From positions 186,001 to 250,000 of the forward strand of contig NZ_QMKP01000005.1 of NCBI RefSeq assembly GCF_003287955.1: a stretch of 64,000 nucleotides of DNA. The letters are read 5' to 3'. Positions 27,420-35,228 of the stretch are shown in pieces. The notes below the pieces were generated by a model. The model did no database searches and was not told where the DNA came from. It saw only the letters and a program-made list of their open reading frames with translations. The first letter of the stretch is position 1; each line of letters opens with the position of its first letter. This stretch comes from Arthrobacter sp. AQ5-06 (GTDB lineage: Bacteria > Actinomycetota > Actinomycetes > Actinomycetales > Micrococcaceae). The position numbers and the translations under genes were made by a program.

Positions 27420-28025
27420 CTAGACGCTGCGGACAACGTCCTCGTAGCTGAACTTGGGCTTCGCTGCACCCCACGCGTCTGCGCCGGCCTGGCCGATGTT
27501 GACCACCAGGAAGCTCTTCTGGTCGCCGGCCGGGAAGAAGGCGGCGTCGATGGCGCCGAAGTCGGCTCCGGTCATCGGGCCCGCCGCGAGGCCAATGGAC
27601 CTGACGGCCAGGATGAAGTAGCCAGCCTGCAGGTGCGCGTTGTTGTTGCCGGTGGACGCGGCCAGGTCCGGAGCGGCGTCATACATGGCCTTCGGAGCGT
27701 TGTACTCGGGGAGGAAGTTGTCCCACTGCTCGGCCCAGGCGGTGTCGTAGCTGAGCACGGCAACCAGCGGTGCGGAGGCGGTCTTGGCCTTGTTGCCGTT
27801 GGACAGCGTGTCAACGAGCTGGGCGCGGGCCTCGTCCGAGCGGACGTAGGTCACGCGCAGGGGCTGGGAGTTGAAAGCCGTGGGACCGAACTTGGTGAGC
27901 TCGTAGATGGCGCGGGCCTGATCCTCGGTCACCTCGCCGGTGAAGGAGTTGGCCGTGCGTGCCTCGGCAAAAATGGCATCGACGGCGGCCGAATCGATAA
28001 CCGCTTCTTCGTGGGCAATAGTCAT
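27420..28025 (-). CDS. Malonic semialdehyde reductase / RutE-HadB-type nitroreductase
   Basis: A 201-residue FMN-dependent nitroreductase-family protein. The N-terminal TANSFTGEVTEDQARAIYEL, followed by KFGPTAFNSQPLRVTYVRS, matches the RutE/HadB subgroup, which reduces 3-oxopropanoate (malonic semialdehyde) or related carbonyls. Other marks are GNNNAHLQAGYFILA and AGPMTG. AAAGG lies 7 nt before ATG 28025; the longer open frame to 28139 is not used. No other rut genes are nearby, so the substrate is uncertain. Confidence 0.8.
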   Translation of the reverse strand: MTIAHEEAVIDSAAVDAIFAEARTANSFTGEVTEDQARAIYELTKFGPTAFNSQPLRVTYVRSDEARAQLVDTLSNGNKAKTASAPLVAVLSYDTAWAEQWDNFLPEYNAPKAMYDAAPDLAASTGNNNAHLQAGYFILAVRSIGLAAGPMTGADFGAIDAAFFPAGDQKSFLVVNIGQAGADAWGAAKPKFSYEDVVRSV

Positions 28026-28185
28026 GGCGTACCTTTCGCTGGGCCCGCTCATCGCAAATGATGGCCGGCGGTCTGCTTTCCATAGTTGTAACTTCAAGCA
28101 CGCCTGCGCTCTTCCCAATACGCGCGTGACGTTCGCCACAGCGGACCCGGGATTGCCGCTTGACCCCTCCGGTGAGCCTGAGGAC

Positions 28186-28220
<35 letters not shown>

Positions 28221-28434
28221 CAGTCTTGCTGGTCACCGACCCGGTCCACGTCGCCAGCGCCACCAAGTCCATGGTGTGGCGGTTTCGGTCCCGAAGCTGG
28301 TGGAGGAAGGCATCATCCAGCTCCAGGACCCGGCGGGAAAGCACCTCCCCGGAATTCGACACCCTGATGAAGCCGCCAGGCCCTGTCACGGTGGAACATC
28401 TCCTGCAGCACACCAGCGGACTCTTTTTCACAGT
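28221..28434 (+). pseudogene. Beta-lactamase-family serine hydrolase fragment
   Basis: Pieces of a class C beta-lactamase/D-aminopeptidase-type enzyme in two frames: VASATKSM (the S-x-x-K nucleophile), then LVEEGIIQLQDPAGKHLPGI, then PVTVEHLLQHTSGLFF. At least two frameshifts separate them. Homology stops at about 28434 where pcaH sequence (opposite strand) begins, so this is the head of a broken gene. Confidence 0.65.
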
Positions 28435-28439
28435 TCAAG

Positions 28440-28851
28440 TGGCGGTTTTCGGTGTCGTGTTTATCCGCCCGGCCGCGTTGGCCCGCCAGATCTCCACCAG
28501 CTGCCCGGCCACGGGCCGGCCGTCGCCGACCTTGCCGACAACCCGGATGCGCTCCCTTGGGGCCCGCCGTTGTGGACGATCGTCAGGTCCGATTCCAAAG
28601 CGTTGACGTCCTGGTGGCCGAACGCCCGGGAGAACAGTTCTATGGTCTCCGGCTGGGCATGGTGCAGGCTCCTCGTCGGGTGCCGCAGGATGCTGCTGCG
28701 GTATGGCGGATAGTCCAGCCGCGGCTGCGCCAGCGGGGCGCCGCCGTCGTCCAGGGACTTCTGGTACCGGCTGCGATCCCCTGGATCTGCGCGCTTATCG
28801 AAGCCTGGTCGCTGCCCGGGCATCCGGCCTTTCCAGCACGTGGCTGCCCAT
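28440..28851 (-). pseudogene. pcaH: Protocatechuate 3,4-dioxygenase beta subunit, 5' remnant
   Basis: The - strand reads QPRLDYPPYRSSILRHPTRS, then ETIELFSRAFGHQDVNALES and DLTI, typical of PcaH. After a one-base loss near 28551-28560 it continues in another frame with GERIRVVGKVGDGRPVAGQL and VEIWRANAAGR. Further shifts near 28770-28800 split the first 40 residues (SISAQIQGIAA in a third frame). The gene is cut off around residue 120 by the beta-lactamase fragment, losing all iron ligands. ATG 28851 has GGGAG upstream. It lies just downstream of pobA, so pobA-pcaH was once an operon. Confidence 0.8.
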
Positions 28852-28910
28852 GAATTCTCCCGCCTCTTCCATGGCCTGCTCTCCTGTTTCAGTCCGTGGG
28901 ATGATGTTGG

Positions 28911-30107
28911 TCACCTGTGGGGCCAGCCGGTGTAGGCCTCGGCCAGATACTGCTGCCCGTAGCGGGAGGCTGCCACACCTGCCAGTTCGCCGAGGATGCG
29001 CTTGCGCTCGAAAGAGCTCTGGTCCTCCCGGGTGTGGAGCATGCTGGTCATCCAGTAGGAGAAATTCTGTGCCTTCCAGACCCGTTCCAGTGCCGTGTCG
29101 CTGTAGCCGTCCAGCAGTTCCGGGGAACCGGTCGAATAGAACGAGTCGATGGCCTCAAAAAGCACCTTGACATCGGCCAGGGCAAGGTTCAGGCCCTTGG
29201 CGCCGGTGGGCGGGACGGTGTGGCCGGCATCCCCGGCCAGAAACAGGTTGCCGTGGCGCAGGGGTTCGCAGACGTAGGAGCGGAAAGGGAGCACCATCTT
29301 TTCAAAGATGGGCCCCCGCTTGAGCGTAAAGCCGTCGGGGCCGTCAACCCTTTTTTGCAGCTCGTCCCAAATCTGTTCATCGGTCCAGCCCCCTGCATCC
29401 TCGTTCGGGTCGCACTGGAAATACATGCGCTGGACATGCGCACTGCGCTGGCTGATGAGGGCGAAGCCATGTTCGGAATTGGCATAGATCAATTCCGGGG
29501 CACTGGGCGGGGCCTCGGTCAGGATGCCGAACCAGGCAAACGGGTAGGCAATGAAATTGTCGCTCCGCTTTTCGGCCGGAATGGCCTTTTTGCAGATCCC
29601 CTGGGATCCATCGGCGCCGACGACAATGTCGGCGTGCACTTCAAAGTATTGCCCGTCGGCATCGGTGAAGCGAATCTTCGGAACGCCTGTTTCGAGGTCA
29701 AGGACTTCGGAGTCCGTGACGGAAAAACGGACGTCCCCGCCGTCGCGCTTGCGCGCTGCGGCCAGGTCCACAAAGACCTCATTTTGGGGGTAGAGCCACA
29801 CGGACTCACCCACCAGATCCTGGAAATCCAGGCGGTGGCTGACCCCGTTGAAGCGCAGATCAATCCCGTCGTGGCGGTGCCCCTCCGTCAAGACCCGGCC
29901 GTCGACGCCGGTGTCGGTCAGCATTCTTACAGACCCTGCCTCCAGAATGCCCGCCCGGTGTGTGTTGCGGATGGTTTCGTGGTCCCGCTTTTCAATGACG
30001 ATGTTCCCAACGCCCTCCTTCGAGAGCAAATGGGAGAGCATGAGCCCGGCCGGGCCGCCGCCCACGATGCCGACGTGCGTCTTGATGATCTGGGCGGCGG
30101 CGTTCAT
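28911..30107 (-). CDS. pobA: 4-hydroxybenzoate 3-monooxygenase
   Basis: A 398-residue class A flavoprotein that hydroxylates 4-hydroxybenzoate to protocatechuate with NAD(P)H and O2. GGGPAGLMLSHLLSKEG binds FAD, the DG fingerprint is VGADGSQG, and GDAGHTVPPTGAKGLNLAL is the second FAD motif. Substrate-pocket features of PHBH are present (SVWLYPQNEVFVDL, PFAWFGILTEAPPSAPELIY). AAAGGAG before ATG 30107 fixes the start. The frame is intact although the downstream pcaH is destroyed, so protocatechuate must be handled elsewhere. The upstream iclR gene is the likely regulator. Confidence 0.95.
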   Translation of the reverse strand: MNAAAQIIKTHVGIVGGGPAGLMLSHLLSKEGVGNIVIEKRDHETIRNTHRAGILEAGSVRMLTDTGVDGRVLTEGHRHDGIDLRFNGVSHRLDFQDLVGESVWLYPQNEVFVDLAAARKRDGGDVRFSVTDSEVLDLETGVPKIRFTDADGQYFEVHADIVVGADGSQGICKKAIPAEKRSDNFIAYPFAWFGILTEAPPSAPELIYANSEHGFALISQRSAHVQRMYFQCDPNEDAGGWTDEQIWDELQKRVDGPDGFTLKRGPIFEKMVLPFRSYVCEPLRHGNLFLAGDAGHTVPPTGAKGLNLALADVKVLFEAIDSFYSTGSPELLDGYSDTALERVWKAQNFSYWMTSMLHTREDQSSFERKRILGELAGVAASRYGQQYLAEAYTGWPHR

Positions 30108-30179
30108 ACGGGGCTCCTTTGGCAACATGGTGTGGATCTCCCCCAACTATGACCCTGGCAACACCGCCTGCTCCTGGAC

Positions 30180-30196
30180 TTCTCAATGAATGAGAA
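30180..30196. promoter_or_regulatory. Candidate operator upstream of pobA
   Basis: Inverted repeat TTCTCA / TGAGAA with a 5-nt centre, between iclR and pobA and 73 bp from the pobA ATG. It is a likely site for the adjacent IclR (PobR-like) protein. Confidence 0.45.
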
Positions 30197-30219
30197 AATA
30201 TCGGGGGACGGTGCGAAGT

Positions 30220-30975
30220 TCAGTCCGGCCGCTCCCCCACAGCGCGTGCTATTCCACGGGCCCCCGTCAGGAGCGCCGGCAGGACGGACTGGATGTTTTC
30301 ACCCTGACGGGCAACCACCACGCCTAAGGCGGCAATGGCCACGTTCCCACGCCCCAACACCGGCACGGCAATCCCCGTGGTGTGGTCATCCACCAACCCG
30401 TCAAAGGCGGCATACCCCTGCTGCCTGACCGCGGCGAGGACGCGCCTGAAGTCACCGGATCCACCGCCGCCGGGCAGGCTGGCATGTGGGTGGCGGCGCA
30501 GATACGCCTCCTGCCCATGCGCCGGGGAGAAAGCCAACAACACCACGCCGGAGGATGTTCTGTGCACCGGAAGCCGGCCGGCGATGCGGGCCTGATTGAC
30601 CACGGATTCCCGCCCCGACAGCCGCTCAATAAAGAGCACCTCGTCATCCCGCAGCACGCCCAACTGCGTATGTTGGCCAACCACCGCCTGGATGTCTTCC
30701 ATGAATGGCATGGCCGCCTCCCGCAAGGTCAGCGCCGGTGAACTCCGGCTGGCCAGCTCCCACAGCCCGAGCCCCAGCCGCAGGCTGCCAGACGAATCCT
30801 TACGCAGGAAGTCATGGTCGATCAGCTGATCCACCAGGCGGTACGCGGTGGCCAACGGCACATCTGCACGTCCGGCAAGGACCCCCACCGTCATTGACGG
30901 GACGTCGGCGTCAAAGGCGCCCAGGATCCGCACCAGCCGGACCAGCGACGAGTCTCCCGACTTGGAATTTGCCAT
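30220..30975 (-). CDS. IclR-family regulator, probable pobA regulator
   Basis: A 251-residue regulator. The winged-helix N-terminus (residues 8-70) contains LVRLVRILGAFD and DVPLATAYRLVDQLIDHDFL. The effector domain (about 85-245) carries the IclR signatures QLGVLRDDEVLFIERLSG and GVVLLAFSP. It lies directly upstream of pobA on the same strand with a 112-bp gap holding a palindrome. IclR members such as PobR and PcaU activate 4-hydroxybenzoate or protocatechuate genes, so a role as pobA activator is likely but inferred. Confidence 0.85.
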   Translation of the reverse strand: MANSKSGDSSLVRLVRILGAFDADVPSMTVGVLAGRADVPLATAYRLVDQLIDHDFLRKDSSGSLRLGLGLWELASRSSPALTLREAAMPFMEDIQAVVGQHTQLGVLRDDEVLFIERLSGRESVVNQARIAGRLPVHRTSSGVVLLAFSPAHGQEAYLRRHPHASLPGGGGSGDFRRVLAAVRQQGYAAFDGLVDDHTTGIAVPVLGRGNVAIAALGVVVARQGENIQSVLPALLTGARGIARAVGERPD

Positions 30976-31069
30976 TAGGCTATGCTGCCACGCCCGACCG
31001 CATTTTCACTTCCATCCGGCGGAATATCCGCATTGCCGGGACCGGCCCCCATGGATCATGCTAAAGCTA

Positions 31070-31215
31070 TGCCTAAGAACGTGTTGGGAAAGGCGTCATG
31101 ATGCCGTCCCGGGTTGCCAGGGGCGGGCGTCCCGGTGCCGGTGCGAGCCGTCGGGCCATGAGCCAGATCATGGCGCACTTGACCATGGCCTCGGCGTGTC
31201 CGGGCTAATACACCT
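31070..31215 (-). mobile_element. Probable transposase-tail remnant (IS5-like)
   Basis: The - strand reads GHAEAMVKCAMIWLMARRLA in one frame, resembling the C-terminal helix of IS5-group transposases. No intact transposase or paired ends were found. The surrounding gap from 30976 to 31410 has no other recognisable gene. Confidence 0.35.
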
Positions 31216-31410
31216 AGCCGTCGCCCTCGACGTGGAAGCCGACGGCGGTGCGGTCAGATAGGCCTTGCGGAGCGTTTCGTGGACGGTCCAGAGTGTGCTT
31301 GTGCCGCCGTCGAACCGCATCAGCGTTCTTGTGCGGAGCTCCACGGCCTGTTCCACGCCTTCACGGAAGATGGTGACCGTAGACCTTCCAGAGGTGACCA
31401 GAAATCCTCG

Positions 31411-31683
31411 TCACAATCGCCGGTTCACCCAATGAGTACTATCTGCGCAGCCGTTAGCGCCAACGGCTGTACCGATGGTCCCCGAGGCCGTAATGGTGGG
31501 CAGTTGCGGGAAAGCATTGTAGATTCCCCTTCGGTTCTCCGCGCCGCGCACAACTTCCCCGGATTGGGGCCAATGCATCACCGCATCGTCATGGAACAGC
31601 TCGTCCAGCACTTCGATACGGCGGTCGTTGATGCAGGCGATCAGCCGTTTGACTACGTTCTCATTGGCGCTGGTTTCAGCCAC
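31411..31683 (-). pseudogene. SnoaL/NTF2-like protein, truncated
   Basis: About 60 residues match the start of SnoaL-like (NTF2-fold) proteins: ENVVKRLIACIND, DELFHDDAVMHWPQSGEVVR and ENRRGIYNAFP. The last 25 residues are unrelated, and the expected second half (another 70 residues with the sheet-forming strands) is missing. The start is GTG 31683. It is likely a dead fragment. Confidence 0.55.
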
Positions 31684-31752
31684 AATCTGACCTGATTCCG
31701 GGAGTTCGAGTCGGTGCCTTGCATTGTCCTCCTGAAGCCTAACGGCCTCGAA

Positions 31753-32364
31753 TCAGGGCGCCTTAATAAGGTCCATGAACGCCTGGAGATGCTCGGCCAT
31801 GTCCACGGAATCGTCGTAGAGCCAGTTCAGCTGGATGCCATCAACAAGTGCTGTAATCTGTCGGGCCAGGACCAACGGGGAGAAGTCTTCCCGTAGGCGC
31901 CCGGCCGCGAGTTCGCGTTCGAGCTCGGATCGGACCGAGTCAACAAAATCCTGGTTGCGCCGGAGCAGGAAGTCGTGGGCCGGGTGTTCGGGGCTGATGG
32001 CCTCCGCCCGCAGTGTTGCGTCGAGGTGGATCACTCCCCGGATCCCTGCGTTGTGCCGCATGACTGCCGGCACGGTTTCGAGAAGACCCCGTTCGCTGAT
32101 GAGCTCCTGGCGCCACGGCCCTTCGCGCTCTTCGCGGAGGACAAGCACGGCCTCCAGTATTGCTTCCTTGCTCCCGAAGTGATGGAGGAGTGCCGTATGG
32201 CTGGTGCCAACGGCCTCGGCGATCTGCCGGATGGACAACCCCAGGTAGCCCTTTTCGGCAAACACCTGGAAGGCCGCCTCCGCAAGTTCTGCACGTTTCT
32301 TCGCACCGTTTGCATATGGAGCGCGCTTGCCTGTCCGGCCCGGCCCGCGGGTTTCCTGATCCAT
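31753..32364 (-). CDS. TetR-family repressor of the flavonoid-glycoside genes (predicted)
   Basis: A 203-residue regulator. The N-terminal HTH (residues 25-70) reads AAFQVFAEKGYLGLSIRQIA, then GTSHTALLHHFGSKEAIL. The C-terminal ligand domain is typical in length. It is divergent from the MFS/GH1/GH78/quercetinase genes and a perfect 10-bp-arm palindrome lies in the shared promoter region, so autoregulation and control of the divergent operon are expected. In Bacillus, TetR-type QdoR and LmrA sense flavonoids; a similar ligand here is inferred from context, not homology. GTG and other starts are possible, but ATG 32364 gives the best fit. Confidence 0.85.
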   Translation of the reverse strand: MDQETRGPGRTGKRAPYANGAKKRAELAEAAFQVFAEKGYLGLSIRQIAEAVGTSHTALLHHFGSKEAILEAVLVLREEREGPWRQELISERGLLETVPAVMRHNAGIRGVIHLDATLRAEAISPEHPAHDFLLRRNQDFVDSVRSELERELAAGRLREDFSPLVLARQITALVDGIQLNWLYDDSVDMAEHLQAFMDLIKAP

Positions 32365-32396
32365 GTGAAGACCTCCTCTGAGTCGAGGCTACCAAG

Positions 32397-32421
32397 TTTC
32401 TTTTCCACTTTGGAAAAGAAA
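32397..32421. promoter_or_regulatory. TetR operator in the divergent promoter region
   Basis: Perfect 10-bp arms TTTCTTTTCC / GGAAAAGAAA around ACTTT, 33 bp from the TetR start. On the - strand TTGACC and CAAGAT boxes lie just upstream of it, so a bound repressor would block both directions. Confidence 0.7.
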
Positions 32422-32553
32422 TCTTGTTGAAAGCATTCCAATCTGGTCAATGTTTGGCTACCTTTGCATGAAAGGCACCGCGGACAACCGCACTCGGCCT
32501 GCACCACCGGTCACAGAGAGCCAACGGTGGCTCTGATCCAAAGGAGGATTTTC

Positions 32554-33876
32554 ATGGGTGACCCCAACACCGCGACCCAGGTCATCGAACCCGCAGGGCG
32601 CGCACCATACGGAACTGGCGCAGAAGCCGCTACGCCGCCGTCGAGCGCTGTACCGCAGCAGCCGATGTCCCCAAAGAAGACCATGGCGCTGGTCCTCATC
32701 GCCGCATCGGGCATGTACATCATGAGTCTGACCCTGGGTACGGCACTGTCGCTTCGGCTGGCCGTCGTCGATCCTTCGGGCAAGGAGACCAGCTATGGCA
32801 TGGCCGTCTCCATCAGCTCGCTGCTGCTAGTCGTCACTATCCCGCTCACTGGCGCATTGTCCGACCGCACCGCGGGCCGCTTCGGCCGACGTCGTCCATG
32901 GATCATCGGCGGGCTGGTCCCGGCGCTGTTGGCAGCAGCGGTCATCGGCACCGTGCCATCCACGCCCGTCATTATCGCTGCGTACGTCGTTGCGCTGGTG
33001 TCCGCGCAGGCTGCCTTCAACGCCTACGCGGTCATCCCCATTGAGGCGCTGCCGGACAACAAACGCGGCAGGGTCATGGGCGCCATGGGCATGTTCGGGG
33101 CGCTGGCAATGTCTGCCGGGTCCTACCTTGCCGCCTGGCTGGTGGAGGCGCCGCTCTTCCTGATGTGCGTTCCCGTCCTGCTGGCGCTCGTCTGCAGCAT
33201 CCCCCTTCTGGTGTTGTACAAGGACCCCGCCAAGACCCGTGACGAACTTCCCCCGCTGGACCTCAAGGGGTTGGCGAAGTCGTTCCTGGACAACCCGCGG
33301 AAACACCCCAACTTCGCGTGGGCCTGGGTTTCGCGTTTCCTGGCCGGCATTGCCATGACCGCGATGTTTGCCTACTTCATTTTCTTCCTCATGGACGGGC
33401 TGAACATGCCCATCGCCGAGGCCGGAAAGAGCGCAGGCACCCTCACCCTGATCTCGGCCCCCGTCAGCATCCTCTTCTTCACCGCTTCCGGTTGGTTCTC
33501 GGACAAGATCGGCCGCCGCAAACCCTTCGTCATCGCCGCAGCTCTCCTCATGGCCACCGCCCTGATACTTGGCGCCACGGCGTCGTCCTTCGAGCAGTTC
33601 GTGGTGGCCTGGATCGTCTTCGCCATGGGCCAGGCGATGTATCTCACCGTCGATCTCGCCCTGTGCGCCGCAGTCCTCCCGGATGCCCGCGACGCCGGCA
33701 AGGACATGGCCGTCTTCAGCCTCGCCCTCAGCATTCCCAACATCATCGTTCCCGCAGCCGCCCCGGCGATCCTCGCCCTCGGCAGCGGCCACAACTATGG
33801 GCTCCTCTGGTTCGCAGCCGCCGCGATGTGCGCCCTGGGCAGCATCACCGTCACTTTCATCAAGGGTGTCCGCTAA
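32554..33876 (+). CDS. MFS transporter, probable flavonoid-glycoside or sugar importer
   Basis: A 440-residue membrane protein with about 12 predicted helices after a 45-residue cytoplasmic N-terminus. The loop 2-3 motif is DRTAGRFGRRRPWIIGG and the mid-protein loop has GWFSDKIGRRKPFV, both typical of MFS/GPH-like sugar transporters. AAAGGAGG at 6 nt before ATG 32554 is a strong ribosome-binding site and decides the start over 32464. It is first in the + strand operon with a GH1 and a GH78 enzyme that lack signal peptides, so it should bring intact glycosides such as rutin into the cell. Confidence 0.85.
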   Translation: MGDPNTATQVIEPAGRAPYGTGAEAATPPSSAVPQQPMSPKKTMALVLIAASGMYIMSLTLGTALSLRLAVVDPSGKETSYGMAVSISSLLLVVTIPLTGALSDRTAGRFGRRRPWIIGGLVPALLAAAVIGTVPSTPVIIAAYVVALVSAQAAFNAYAVIPIEALPDNKRGRVMGAMGMFGALAMSAGSYLAAWLVEAPLFLMCVPVLLALVCSIPLLVLYKDPAKTRDELPPLDLKGLAKSFLDNPRKHPNFAWAWVSRFLAGIAMTAMFAYFIFFLMDGLNMPIAEAGKSAGTLTLISAPVSILFFTASGWFSDKIGRRKPFVIAAALLMATALILGATASSFEQFVVAWIVFAMGQAMYLTVDLALCAAVLPDARDAGKDMAVFSLALSIPNIIVPAAAPAILALGSGHNYGLLWFAAAAMCALGSITVTFIKGVR

Positions 33877-33916
33877 GCAGCGGGCCCTGAATCCACAAAG
33901 TTCGATAAGGAAAAAC

Positions 33917-35188
33917 ATGACTACCTCCCAGTCCTTCCCCACCAACTTCCTTTGGGGAGTCGCCACCGCCGCACACCAGGTCGAAGGGAACAACGTCAAC
34001 AACGACTCCTGGTTCCTGGAGCAACTGCCCGGCACGATTTTCGCCGAACCCTCCGGCGACGCTGTCGACCACTACCACCGCTACCGCGAGGACATCGCGC
34101 TGATCGCCAGCCTCGGGTTCACCACCTACCGCTTTTCTTTGGAATGGGCGCGCATCGAACCTGAGGAAGGGCAATTCTCGACGGCGGAACTCCACCACTA
34201 CCGCCGCGTGCTGGAAGCTTGCCACGAGCACGGCCTGACGCCGGTAGTCACCTTCCATCACTTCACCTCGCCGCGGTGGCTGCTGGCAGCGGGTGGATGG
34301 GAGGACTCGGCGACTCCGGAACTCTTCGCCCGCTACTGCGACCGCGTGACCGAGCACCTCGGCGACCTCATCGGCGTGGCTTGCACGCTCAACGAGCCGA
34401 ACCTTCCGTGGCTTTTGAAAGAAATTGGCATCGGCGGCGGTCCCGCAGAAAGTCGCGGTGAGGTGCCCGTCTGGGCAGCGGCCGCTGAGGCCCTGGGCAT
34501 CGAAGCAGCACGGGTGGCGCCTTTCCAGTTCACGGTCTCGCAAGCCGGTTTTGACGTGAAGCTCGCAGCGCACCGGGCCGGACGCGATGCCATCAAAGCG
34601 CGCTACCCCGAGCTCATGGTCGGTTGGACGCTCGCGAACTCCGACATCCAGGCAGCCGAAGGCGGCAAGGACAATGCTGACCGCATCCGCAGTGAGGTTA
34701 ACGAACGCTTCCTGGAAGTTTCCCGCGGTGATGACTTCATAGGCATTCAAACGTACGGCCGGCACGTTTTTGGGCCTGACGGACTTGTTGTCGCAGCGGC
34801 TGATGTCAACACCAACCAGATGGGCGAGGACATCTACCCGCACGGCCTGGAAGCGACCATCCGCGAAGCAGCCCGCGTGGCACAGATCCCGGTCATTGTC
34901 ACTGAGAACGGCCTCGCCACCGAGGACGACACCCAGCGTCTGGACTACCTCCGCACAGCAGTTGCCGGCGTTGCGTCCTGCCTGGCGGACGGCATCGACG
35001 TTCGCGGTTACATCGCATGGACCGCGTTCGATAACTTCGAGTGGATTTTCGGGTACGTTCCCAAGTTCGGCCTGATCGCGGTGGACCGCGCTACCCAGGA
35101 GCGCACGCCCAAGCCCAGTGCACACTGGCTGGGTAGCGTGGCACAGACGAACGGCGCGTCACTGAACCTCGAAACCCAACCCGCCTAA
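33917..35188 (+). CDS. GH1 family beta-glucosidase
   Basis: A 423-residue (beta/alpha)8 retaining glycosidase. The N-terminal FLWGVATAAHQVEG is the GH1 signature, the acid/base Glu is residue 160 in TLNEPN, and the nucleophile Glu is near residue 330 in VTENGLA. WTAFDNFEWIFGY, where W and E bind the glycone, is also present. There is no signal peptide, so it acts in the cytoplasm. It begins 40 bp after the transporter and ends 40 bp before the rhamnosidase. Expected role: removal of the 3-O-glucose from isoquercitrin once rhamnose has been cut. Cellobiose or other beta-glucosides are alternatives. Confidence 0.93.
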   Translation: MTTSQSFPTNFLWGVATAAHQVEGNNVNNDSWFLEQLPGTIFAEPSGDAVDHYHRYREDIALIASLGFTTYRFSLEWARIEPEEGQFSTAELHHYRRVLEACHEHGLTPVVTFHHFTSPRWLLAAGGWEDSATPELFARYCDRVTEHLGDLIGVACTLNEPNLPWLLKEIGIGGGPAESRGEVPVWAAAAEALGIEAARVAPFQFTVSQAGFDVKLAAHRAGRDAIKARYPELMVGWTLANSDIQAAEGGKDNADRIRSEVNERFLEVSRGDDFIGIQTYGRHVFGPDGLVVAAADVNTNQMGEDIYPHGLEATIREAARVAQIPVIVTENGLATEDDTQRLDYLRTAVAGVASCLADGIDVRGYIAWTAFDNFEWIFGYVPKFGLIAVDRATQERTPKPSAHWLGSVAQTNGASLNLETQPA

Positions 35189-35228
35189 TCCTGCCGGCCA
35201 CACCGCAAACTGATACTGAAGATCACTG

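Noticed and set aside
28917..30152. Long + strand open frame (411 codons) opposite pobA
   Set aside because: Mirror frame of pobA caused by high GC; no ribosome-binding site and no known domain.
31225..31410. - strand frame with RTRTLMRFDGG as the second half of the SnoaL gene
   Set aside because: The intervening sequence gives no continuous homology, so it could not be assigned to the same gene with confidence.
32827..35125. Two long - strand frames opposite the MFS and GH1 genes
   Set aside because: Their translations are His/Gln/Glu/Arg-biased shadows; the + strand genes have full catalytic and membrane signatures.
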